Below, one piece after another: positions 34,286-44,200 of a stretch of DNA of 64,000 nt. The translations under genes and the position numbers were made by a program. The stretch's first letter is position 1. Each line of letters starts with the position of its first letter. Source of the stretch: Thysanoteuthis rhombus (Eukaryota > Mollusca > Cephalopoda > Oegopsida > Thysanoteuthidae); NCBI GenBank assembly GCA_963457665.1, contig OY735209.1:3775081-3839080 (forward strand), read 5' to 3'. Below the pieces are notes generated by a model. The model saw only the letters and a program-made list of their open reading frames with translations. It was not told the DNA's origin and did no database searches.

Positions 34286-35959
34286 TGTAAGTATACAAGA
34301 ATATATCTTGAATCAAACTTGCATACATTTTATTCATTTTTTTAAAAAAATGTTTCTATATTTAATATTATAATTATGTCTTGATTTATTATGATTGATT
34401 TTTGATTTGATTTATATTAAATTTTTTGATATCTTTATTTCATATTGTGTCAACATGGAAAAACAAGTCCATACAACTTGAGTCAGAATCTTATTCCTCT
34501 AAAATTATTAAATTCTGGCAATTTTATTCTCCTGGTTAGAAAGTTCAAGGCAGTCGTATATTAGCTTTTTAGATGTTACACCTAATCTTGCGTCTTTCCC
34601 CGACAACACTGCGTCTCTTCAATGTGGTTATATTTCATTTGAATTTACTTACTCTATATAACAAGCCTTCCTCCAATTATGACCCTACCATATTGGAAGG
34701 TAGAAATTTCAATTCTCATACCGTTTCAATGGCTTCAGGAATCAAATGAGAGGATGTGGCAGACAGAAAGTGAGATGGCGTGACAAGCTAGATAAATTTT
34801 GGTCGAAGGTACACATGTCTGAAAGCAGACGTGTGTAATGGATTGCATTGTTTGGTAAGTGTCAGTCTTTTTCTGATCTTGGATTATTACAATGTGAGAT
34901 TCATGTCTGCTTGAATTTTTTTTTTTTTATTATACACTTTTGTTTGGGTAGATTAGTAATAAGTTAAGGTTTCATAAATAGGACTTCATTGTTTATCTCA
35001 GTTGCTTATATTGCTGCCCAAGAAAAATGGTACTTGAGATGCTGGCTACTGCATTACATCTGGTCTTTAAAAGGTCCTGTAAATCATAAAATTTGGATAA
35101 TGTAAGGAAAAAAAATTGTAATTCAATGATGTATGGGTGAGATTATAGTTTATGAAAGCATTGAATCATCATTGACTAAATGGGAGCAGGTTAGAATGAT
35201 AAATCCTCAAAAATTGCATACCTGTGTTTTCCTTTTTTGTCTGTATGTAACCACAATAATTTAATTTTTTTGTTTTTTAATTTATTTATTTTTTTTAAAA
35301 TTCATTTATTTTTTTTTATTTATTTATTTTAATTTTTTTAATTATTTATTTCTATTTTTTATTTTTTATTTTTTTATTTTTTTTTATTTTTTATTTTTTT
35401 AACGCAACATTGGAAATCAACCCAGTATATCTAGTTTTCATGGTCAACTTTTTACTTGTATCAAAATATTGTTTCCAGGTTTACTGAGGAAGAGGTAGTA
35501 GTGAAAGTCCCTACTCGACCGTCCAACTCCAGAATTTTATTTTAATACCGCTATAGGATTTTGCTTTGTCCTAATGTTGTACAGCTGATTGCTATGGAAC
35601 TTGGGGTAAGCAGAGTTATCTAATTTTAAAACTTCCAAAATGTTGTCCTTGCCCTTTCTAAAATTACCTAGATGTGTACTATCTTGAAAAATGTTTCAAA
35701 GCACTTGAGGTGGCAGAAAAATATTAGTACAAACTGAGAATGGAACTGTCACCAAGTACGTATCTTGTAAATACTAATATTCCTGTCTACTCACTTCCCA
35801 GGGTTTTTCTAACTTGAAAATAATCTTCGATTTTCATTTGACAAATCGGAAAACTAATTTTTATTTCAATTCTTGACTACTTGTTATGAATATAAATTCC
35901 TTGCCGGGATCAAAACTTGAAATATTTACAATTACCCGTTATGTTTAGTGTACGACTCG

Positions 35960-36230
35960 CTTGCAGGACCTATTGAAGCTTTCTTCTGCTCCTGGCACCT
36001 TATTCCCTACTGATCACCTATCTAGGCAGTGATCTTATGAGAACCTGTGTACTGAACATAATTTGTACGTGACCCCTTAGCCTTGAGAAGTTCTCCAATC
36101 CTAGTCCTTGTCCCTGAGTGTTTAACAGAAAAGTATTGAATGATTTCAAGACTTTGACTCTGTGATAAAGAGAACTTGAGCCTACCAAACTGGAGGCAAA
36201 CACTCTACCACTGGGCTACAGTGATTGTGT
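35960..36230 (-). mobile_element. tRNA-derived SINE, copy in segmental duplication 1
   Basis: On the minus strand from about 36228, GTAGCCCAGTGGTAGAGTG is a classic tRNA A box. A B-box-like GGCTCAAGTTC follows about 35 bases later, then a body of about 200 bases. The copy at 55003-54720 aligns throughout and sits at the equivalent place in the duplication, so the insertion predates the duplication. SINEs of this kind are transcribed by RNA polymerase III and mobilised by LINE enzymes. Confidence 0.7.
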
Positions 36231-37140
36231 GTTTGGTTTGGTTTGTTTTTATTTGTTTTTTTTTGTTTTTTTTTTGGTTTGTTTTTGTTTGGTAATTGGT
36301 TTGTTTTTTAATTTATTTTTTTCTTTTTTTTTTCTTTTTTTTTTTTTTTTCAAATAGGATTCTGACTGCAAATTTTTTGGCAAAGCTGTCATTGTGCTGA
36401 TTTGAGTATAGAATAAAACATCTTACTAGTTATTCCTAATTCAAATTTAATTTTCAAAAATTTTTCATTTTATTCATTCATTTTTTTTTTTTGTTCTTTC
36501 AGATTTAATGGAACATGCATCATGATGCAAGTTCCTTCGGAAGGAACTTTTCATTGAATGCTCTCCAAACTTGAACATACCTTTTGGTTTGGATGAGGAT
36601 ATCTTTATATACCTGTGGGCTATCAATGCAAGTGCAAAAAAAATATGGATGTGCATAAGAATAGGGAGAAACCTGATGCTGTTCGCCAAAACAGAGACAT
36701 CCATACTATACCACGCAAAAATAAGATGGCAGTATAACTTGTAATTTTCCTGCGTTATGATTTGCAAAGTTGTCAGACATTTCAAAGTAGATGGACTGGT
36801 AATATCCTTGTGAAGGTGTTCATCTCTCCCACAAGACTGTAGAAGAAACTCTTTAAAGAAAAAAAAAAAAAAAAAACCCTGAAGCTGCTTAGATTCTCTG
36901 CAAGGATGAAAAGTACCATACCATAGAAAGATGATTGGAAAATTACTATTTTTACTACTCACCAACTCCTCCCTAATGATTTGCTGTCATTTCAAAAATA
37001 AACCCTGGAGAGCATCTAGAAATTAGTTAAATTAAATAAATTAAAAAAAATCTTTTTTTTTTATTTATTTAATTTTTTTTTTTTTAATTTTTATTTGAGC
37101 ATCTCAATGCCATGCCCTTGATCCAACACTTGCTTTTTTT

Positions 37141-37249
37141 TCTTGCTTTGGTCCATCTGTTTCGATCTCCCTTATTTGTTTGAACAATTTTCTATTCATG
37201 TTTCCACCTGGTTGAAGGTTCATTAACTGATGCTTTCAACTGTCTTTGA

Positions 37250-37285
<36 letters not shown>

Positions 37286-37339
37286 CTTCTGGCTCTGGAA
37301 TGGAGCGCTTTGGTGGACGAGGAATTATGCATAAGTAAA
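37141..37339. other. Low-complexity spacer with (TG)n(TA)n tract
   Basis: Microsatellite at about 37251-37286. No gene. Confidence 0.6.
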
Positions 37340-37532
37340 ATAACCTTGCTGAGTTTAGTCCTACTGACCATCCAGTTCCTTGTAGGGCAGGGATAAAATG
37401 TCTGGATCTGAAGTGAATGTTTTGATCTTACCTCGTGGTACTGGATGTTGAATGGTCCATAGCCACACTGAAAAGTTGTTATACAACAAAACAGCAGTCT
37501 ATGGATGACACAACTATCCATCTATCTATCTA

Positions 37533-37591
<59 letters not shown>

Positions 37592-37595
37592 GCAA
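37340..37595 (+). repeat. Interspersed repeat with hammerhead-like core, copy 2, with microsatellite
   Basis: Positions 37340-37512 align to 33510-33695. The unit is followed by (CTAT)n and a long (TA)n run (about 37517-37590). It carries a degraded hammerhead pattern at 37463-37504. Confidence 0.65.
37463..37504 (+). ncRNA. Hammerhead ribozyme relic
   Basis: The order is CCACA (stem I, 37463-37467), CTGAAAA (37468-37474), a perfect stem II GTTGT-TAT-ACAAC (37475-37487), AAAAC (37488-37492), AGCAGTC with the GTC triplet ending at 37499, and TATGG (37500-37504) closing stem I at four of five pairs. Compared with copy 1, two invariant core bases are lost (G8 to A and G12 to A), so this copy should not cleave. 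Stem II keeps pairing with different bases from copy 1. Confidence 0.6.
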
Positions 37596-37739
37596 TTTAT
37601 AATTCTGTAGGACCGAATATTACTTTTTTTTTTTTTCTTTTCTTTTCTTTTCTTTTATACACATAACTGTCACATTGAATGAGATGAATAGACCAAGAAT
37701 AAAGATAAGAATTTGGGTTGAAAGCAGTTATTTGGCCTT

Positions 37740-39300
37740 TGAATTACAAGCAACTGTTTAGCTCAATGGTGAGAGCATTGCTGGGTTGAAGCGGCTACTT
37801 CATTCTTTCAAAAACATCTAAACAGCTAAATTTGTTTTCTATTGAAACTTTTTAGTCATTAAAAGGTACACGCATGCTACTGAAGAAGGGAATCCTTCCC
37901 GAAATATGAATAGCATACTAATCATTTCATGAACTAAGAAATAAAGTCTCTATGTACTTTGACTCTTGAATCTGTCTCATTCGTTATTGTTCACTTATAT
38001 ACACATATCTGATACAAGGAGAAGAAACACATACTTTTACCAGCCTATGTTACAACCCTCCCATTACTACTATGGATTCTACCCCACCAGAAAACACAGA
38101 TTTTAAACTTAAGCAAGTAATTTTGATTTATTTTTTTTTCCAAGTCCTGCAAAGAGGAAAACCTTGCCCTATAAACTCCAGGATCATTGTACACCCCTCT
38201 TTTGGGAACCAAGATGTTGAATTCCAGAATGCACGGAACCAAAAATTACAAACATTATCAACAGACCTCGTCAACGACACCCTAAGTTTTGCAAAAAAAC
38301 CATCACAGACACCCACAAGGACATAAATGACCTGGAACTAAAAATATAATTTCACAGGGAGATCCAGAACATATCAACATTTGATATCGAGGAAAACAAA
38401 AACTCGACCATATCAAAACGAACAAATATCAAAAAGTATAACTTGCATTACTACACATAGCACAAACATTTGATGAATAACTTAATGTGCTAACATCAAA
38501 CCTGTAACCCACCCTTTATCAACTATCTATACTCCTGGCAATGACCAATATCCCTACTAGACATAACGTCAGCATAACACCTACAGACATTATAAAACCT
38601 ACCAGAATTACTAACACTAACAAGAATAACAAACATATTGCCACAAAGACCAACACTAGAAACAGAAACCAAATGCATGTACTAACAAACACAATAACAA
38701 GAATAATTCTCATAGGAACAAAAATACTAGTTCCAACAATCAACCCACAGCCATTAAATATCCCTCCTCACACCTACACATGGACCTATCCAAAACATTC
38801 TAAGAGCAATGACCAACCTTATGACCTGAAGGTAACCTCTCCATCTCACATATGCACACTACCAAAAAACTAAGACCCCTCCCCCCAAAACCCATGAAAG
38901 AGAGGGGGGCAGAAAACATAATACTATCTTTTAATGAGAGGTTTAGAAAGCATAAACAGCTATTACATATTAGTGAAAGATGACCCTGAAGGTAAAATGG
39001 TCAACTTCAGTAAATTTAGATCCACTAACACTCAACTCAACACAATTCTACAAAGAACTTCCTAATGATCCTTTCACTAAATATTCTTGAACCCACTTCC
39101 ACAAAACTTGCTAGGTTTTATTTACTTCCGAGAATCCTCAGATTGAATAATCCTGGTGGACCAGTCGTTTCCTCCAGACCACACCATCAAACGATCGAAA
39201 AAGCATTTTAATTACTATGGACATCTACTCCCTATATTCTATTAAACACGAGGCATTCTAACCCTCAAACAGAAATTCTTCACACACATGATAAATGAAA
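37740..39300 (+). mobile_element. Penelope-like retroelement fossil, plus-strand fragment
   Basis: Around 38130-38330 the plus strand encodes residues such as PINSRIIVHPSFGNQDVEF that match the Penelope-like fossil on the minus strand near 49060. Later pieces near 39000 (NFSKFRSTNTQ) and 39190-39250 also align, in order, to its RT region. A CTGAAGA...GAAA hammerhead-like motif at 37872-37919 lies just upstream of the coding remains, as in the other copy. A tRNA A-box-like string (TAGCTCAATGGTGAGAGCA) occurs at 37758-37776. The element is truncated inside the RT and broken in many places; it is old. Confidence 0.65.
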
Positions 39301-39480
39301 CACAGGCGCAGTGTCAGAAAGTACCCCCCCAAAATAATGAGGGTTGTTGTTTTTTTTCTATAAATCTATCTTCATGTTTTTGTCATCTTTTCAATGAGAG
39401 CCTAGATCATTGTCACAAATTTTCCATCATCACAATTCACAAGTGTGATTCTGAGTTCTTGCAAAGGGTGTAGTGACCAT
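39301..39480. other. Unassigned sequence after the Penelope-like fragment
   Basis: A 61-codon frame (39288-39473) has no domain. Part of this stretch may belong to the body of the SINE that lies beside it on the minus strand. Confidence 0.35.
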
Positions 39481-39605
39481 GAAAAAATGAAGTGTCTGAG
39501 TGCAAATTGACTTGAACTAGGTCAGATTTGAACCCACATCCTTTATGGAAGGAACATAGTTTACACCCACCAGAAGTCCAAATAACACCCTTCATTTCAG
39601 TAGCA
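39460..39605 (-). mobile_element. tRNA-derived SINE fragment
   Basis: On the minus strand GTGGGTTCAAATCTGACC (about 39536-39519) is a near-consensus RNA polymerase III B box, preceded by tRNA-like sequence (TTCCTTCCATAAAGGAT). An unrelated body follows toward 39460. The A box is weak and the ends are not clear. Confidence 0.45.
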
Positions 39606-39639
39606 CATCCTGGTAGTTATTTGTTTTTATATGAAGGTC

Positions 39640-39765
39640 AAGAATTAACATTTTAACAGGCAATATTCATGCCGGTTACTGACACTAAGGGACCAACTTA
39701 GCATAAATTTACATGGATAAATAAGCCCCTCACTAAAAAAAAAAAAAAAAAAAAAAAAAACTCTT
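39640..39765 (+). repeat. Short interspersed motif followed by a poly(A) tract
   Basis: GGGACCAACTTAGCATAAATTTACAT at 39690-39715 resembles GGGATCAATTTAGCATGAAC at 42660-42680 and GGGACAAATTTAGCATGAAC at 57941-57960, so a short repeat family is present. It ends near a run of about 28 A residues (39737-39762), as for a retroposed sequence. Confidence 0.4.
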
Positions 39766-41062
39766 TTGGGGGGTAAATAAGTTCTTTCTAGATCACATGA
39801 GTAAATGTTTAAAATATCAGCCCCCTAGCTCCATTAGTGCTACTGGTACATGTGATACTTACATAGCCAGCAAATCCAACTTGAAAACTATGTAGAATTT
39901 GGTCCTAAATCGATTCAAGTCAACCTTGGTTTCATTTAATGGCCCACATGAAGCTAGCGTTACAGAAATAGTATTAGAACTGAATATAAGAAAAAAGACA
40001 AGTTACTCTCCTTATATCTTTTTCGATGAAGCTAGAGATACATGAAAACAATTCCTTATAAAAGGGTTCCACGTACAAGTGACAATTTGATCTTGAAAAT
40101 ATTTATTTCATTCAATGAAGTATTATAAATCATGAAGCTTAATTTAATTTTTTTTTTTGTTTTGTTTTTTTAAATCTTTTTAACCCGCCTGAATAAGTTA
40201 CAATAAAACTTCCCATGCACTCATTTACTTTTCCCTAGGTGTTAAAATTTCACTTAATTTTTAAGAATAAGCTACGAAAGGAAAATGAGACAATTTCTTC
40301 CGTTCATGGATCTATTTTCTTTTTTTTCCATTATACATCCTTTATGCACAGAATTTTCTTTTTATTTCAAATAATAAAACTTGACTTTCATTTCTGACCA
40401 GTTGAGAAAATAAAAAAAGCAACTATAGAATCATGCAGAAGGCAAAAAGTAGTCAAAAAAATTAATGATTTATAATTCTTTATCAAAAATTAAATGAAAA
40501 AAAATCTTTATTTAACACCTAGTTATGTCACCCAGGCATGGAACCCTTTCAGAAGGAATTATTTTCATGTCTGGCTTTAAATTTTTTTTTTTTTTTTTTT
40601 CTTTCTTCCTGTTGTTTGGACCCTACACTTGTTGTGGTACCATTCATTTTTTTTTTATTAGATTTCTTGAGACTTGCTGAACTAAACACTGCAATACGTT
40701 GTGTGCTGGCAAATGTCAACCTCATACAATGGCCAGACATACTTCTTCAGTTGGAGTGAGGTACACAATCATCAATGCAAGTGAAATTTCAAGTTTTGTT
40801 TGGACAATCAAATCCCAACATTTTGGCCGATCCATTCTTCAGTCCTCATCAGGTGGATTGTTCAAGAAAAGATGCAAACTTTTCTGGAAGAAAAGGGGGT
40901 TTGCATCTTTTCTCAAATCAAACACTGTAAGAGGGTTGAAAATTCAACACAAAGATGTGAAAAGAGAGTTGATTGAACAAAATTTGTCAAATAAATTATT
41001 TTTCTATGTTGGACAAAAATGACATCTTTTTCCAAAGATTTTAATATATTAAGAGAAACTAG
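39766..41062. other. AT-rich region downstream of NDUFV2
   Basis: No gene is seen. At 40805-40860 (minus strand) is a motif of the form CTGATGA...AAAATGTTGGGATTTG that resembles ends of interspersed retroelements with hammerhead-like cores. Poly(T) tracts are frequent. A 107-codon frame at 40699-41022 has no domain and overlaps that repeat. Confidence 0.45.
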
Positions 41063-41068
41063 TTTATT
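41063..41068 (-). terminator. NDUFV2: NDUFV2 polyadenylation signal
   Basis: TTTATT on the plus strand reads AATAAA on the minus strand, about 72 bases downstream of the NDUFV2 stop codon, a usual distance for a short 3' untranslated region. Confidence 0.55.
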
Positions 41069-41139
41069 TTACAGTTTGATGGAGATTTTTTTGCCACTCC
41101 TCATTGGAGCAAAAATTCTATTTTAAACAAGAGTAAGTC

Positions 41140-41242
41140 TCATAGATCTTTTCGTACACCATAACCAGGTCCTGTGGGTGGGGTAGTCAAACAGGTTAGT
41201 CCTCCCTTGGGTTCACAGGAAAAACGATGCTCTTGACCACTC
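41140..41242 (-). CDS. NDUFV2: NDUFV2 terminal exon
   Basis: 103 bases: one base completes a glutamine, then [20 protein letters not shown] and [13 protein letters not shown], then TGA at 41142-41140. It has a few extra residues (QEH) compared with the mammalian SGRFSCEP. The acceptor is CTCTTCTAG. Confidence 0.95.
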
Positions 41243-44200
41243 CTAGAAGAGAATATGAGTAGAATGAAAAAAAATTGCAAAACCATCTTTAACTCTGTTT
41301 AGAAAACTCTCAAATAATTTAATTTCGACAGTCAGTTTTTAGAGATACTAAGGCAAAAAATTTTTCAAGGAAAACAAATTCTATAAACTTTGGGCTTCGT
41401 TTCATCTGGTCCATTACTGTTGTTAATATGAAGTAAGGGAGATAATTCAGATATTTCTAATTCCTTTACAGAAGCGGTTATGAGATGGTAGGCAGACATG
41501 TTAGATCTAGAGCAACTTCTGTTGATATTTGAGCTTCATGTGTTAAAAGAAGTTTTCTCTGAGGAAGGCAAATGGGAATTCGTTTCAGCATGAACTTAAT
41601 TTTAGTTTTTAAATTTTGACTAAAATGTCAAGGTTTTCATACAAAACTTGAGTAAATATCATTTCAAAGCCAAGGCCTCAATTATAGAAATGAAGCAAAA
41701 TTGTATGGTTTTAAAGGGTCTGTTTTAAGAATAACCTTTTTACAAGGTGTAGTTTAATGGGAAGTGAAGGTTGAAAATAGTTGCTGTTAACCCTTAAAAT
41801 GTAAGGGTTTTTTTTGTTTTTTTTATAAGAATTTTCAAGCAAAATCCTGCATTATTTAACAGGATGCATTGTGCTTTTTTGATAATGGCTGAAAGTAGCT
41901 AGATTTTACCGATGATGAAGCATTAATTTCATACTAAAAATACCATTTATTTTAAAGTCAATACATCATGTAGGTTTTTGCTATAAGCCTAACCTAAAGT
42001 CATATCAAGTCAAATTTAAAACAATACTGTTTTGAATGTTCATAGTTTCTGCTTTCATTTCTTCGGCAATCTAGCAACTTTTAGCCATTCAACAATGGCC
42101 AAACTCAAAATGGCAGTACCTGATAATGTATAATCTTGCCAGCTTCATTCTTCTTCTCTGGCGGTAACAATTTCTAGCATGAATTTTTTACATCAGAATA
42201 GTTCTGTTTTGCTTTATTTTTATTGTAACCGCCAAAGCAAAAGACAAAGATGATGGAATATAGATAATTCAACCTTGTCCATAATGGCAAGATGCAGAAT
42301 GTAAGCTGAATGCTATTCTTTGAAATTTTCGTTTTTCAACATCATTTCTGATGAAGCTGAATAGGTGAAACATAAAATTAATTTCCCTCAATGTCATAAT
42401 ACTTGTACTAACAGCACCAATATCTATAATCTTTTGTAGAGGATATTAAGACTAAGACCAATTTCCAGAACACTACACAAACAGTCAATCAATAGAAACC
42501 ATCATAAGTTGGACATCTTTTGGCAGCATGCTGTATTGGGGGTGATCAATTGGAAAAATGGGATGATCATTGAATAAGTTACTTCTTTCACCTTTTGTTA
42601 GGTCACTAAGAAAAGTCTGGATCTTCAAAAAACAACTGAATGCTGCCAGGCACAAACAAAGGGATCAATTTAGCATGAACATCCATCATAAATTTCAATT
42701 TTTTTTTTCTTCTCCCTAGACATAGGAACTTTCAGCTCTCTAGCTCAATTGATGTGCCATTTTCAAGTGATTCTGGCTATGTTGACCGTTTTTAATTTGT
42801 CACTTGAACAAACAAAATATTTGGTTATAAATAATTTTGTACTTTAAAATGATGTATATCATGTTGGTATATTTCTGGAGGAAATTCAATAATGGTTGCA
42901 AGTACAAAACTCAGTTCCAAGTTTATCACAGAGAGGGTACCAAAAATCTTCAGGAGATAATACACAACCAACACACACACGTGTATATATATATATATAC
43001 ATATCACATCAGCACGTGTACACGAGATATACATGTTGCACATGTGCGCATCTGTGTGTTTTTGGCATGTACAGGTAGTTTTCATTTTTGATGAAAAGTC
43101 ATGTCACACACAGAAATAAGTATGTGAGTACTTACTGTGGCCCAGGCTGTGGTTTCTTTCCAGCAATGATGTCATCTATAATTCTATTCATGTCGTCTAC
43201 AGTTAAATCTTCCTGTAAAACAATTGGTTTACAATTAATTTTCTGCATCAGAATTACAGGTCATTATTCATTCTCAGAATTTCTTAGATTAATCTTTTTT
43301 TACAACAGTCGATCTTTGAACCCCTTCTTTTCTAAAACTTTTCACTTGATCCAGTGCTAAAATGATTCCAGTAGGCCCCAAACAGGCTGTATATGTGAGC
43401 AGAATTCACACATGGTTTCCCCTTTTCGAAAAGAAAAAAAATAAATGTGGGGTCAGCAATCAGACAGAAGTCTGATTCACCCAACCATATTTGGCATGCA
43501 TACTTAATGGACCTAAAGGAATGCTATAATGTAAAATATATATATGACACTATAAGGCCAACTAGTTATCCTGATTAGAGTCTGATTTACATGGACAAGT
43601 GTCTTATCTTGGTTGTTATAGTAACAATATATATGTTTAAGAAAAAAAAAAGAAGTCCATTTTACAATGGATTATTATTGTAAATATAGCAACCCCTGAA
43701 AACAAGAGAAAAAAAGATGATTTTGTTTTTTAAAAATTCAAAGCTGTTTTTAGAAGGTGGTTATTGGATTACACATGGAAATTTTCAAGGCTCTATGCCA
43801 AGAAATGTGACCAGGAGCACAGAAATGAACAACCAGACAAGTGTAAAAGGGAAAAAGACCTCTAGCCTATGTTTTTGGCTGTTTGGTCAGTGATTATCTG
43901 TTGATTGAATAGAGGTTTCGTTCAAAATTCTCAGAAGGTCACCAACTACGACAGGCACCTGAAGAAGGCCTGAGGGTACAATAGCCAGAATGTGATATAA
44001 CAACCAAGATTAGGAGCTCTTTCTCAAAGGAAAAGATTTAAAAGCAAAACTAGAAGAAAAAAGACAATTATAACTATATAAAGGATCTAATTATATGATA
44101 TACCACATGATCTTTTCTGTCGGTAACATTTGTCAAGGGGGATAACTATTAAATACTAATTAATTTTTTATTTTGCAAATGCGTAAAAATCCATAAATAA

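Larger units (their letters stand above)
33873..37140 (+). repeat. Segmental duplication, copy 1
   Basis: The stretch is collinear with 53285-56570 in the same orientation. Matched blocks include 33890-34000 with 53300-53410, 34110-34300 with 53640-53790, 34560-34760 with 54050-54240, 35960-36230 with 54720-55003, 36330-36420 with 55030-55130, 36490-36610 with 55170-55290, and 36790-36835 with 56070-56105. Identity by eye is about 65-80% with many poly(T) expansions. The copies lie on either side of the NDUFV2 exons. Frames are more broken here than in copy 2. Positions 34740-34850 (GRQKVRWRDKLDKF) are a scrap of RTE-like ORF2 C-terminus. Positions 35250-35400 and 36240-36350 are T-rich low-complexity sequence. 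Confidence 0.7.

Noticed and set aside
37758-37776. A tRNA gene
   Set aside because: Only an A-box-like string is present. There is no B box at the right distance and no cloverleaf.
38519-38873. Asparagine- and threonine-rich frame (TNIPTRHNVS...) as a gene
   Set aside because: It lies inside the Penelope-like fragment between parts that match that family.
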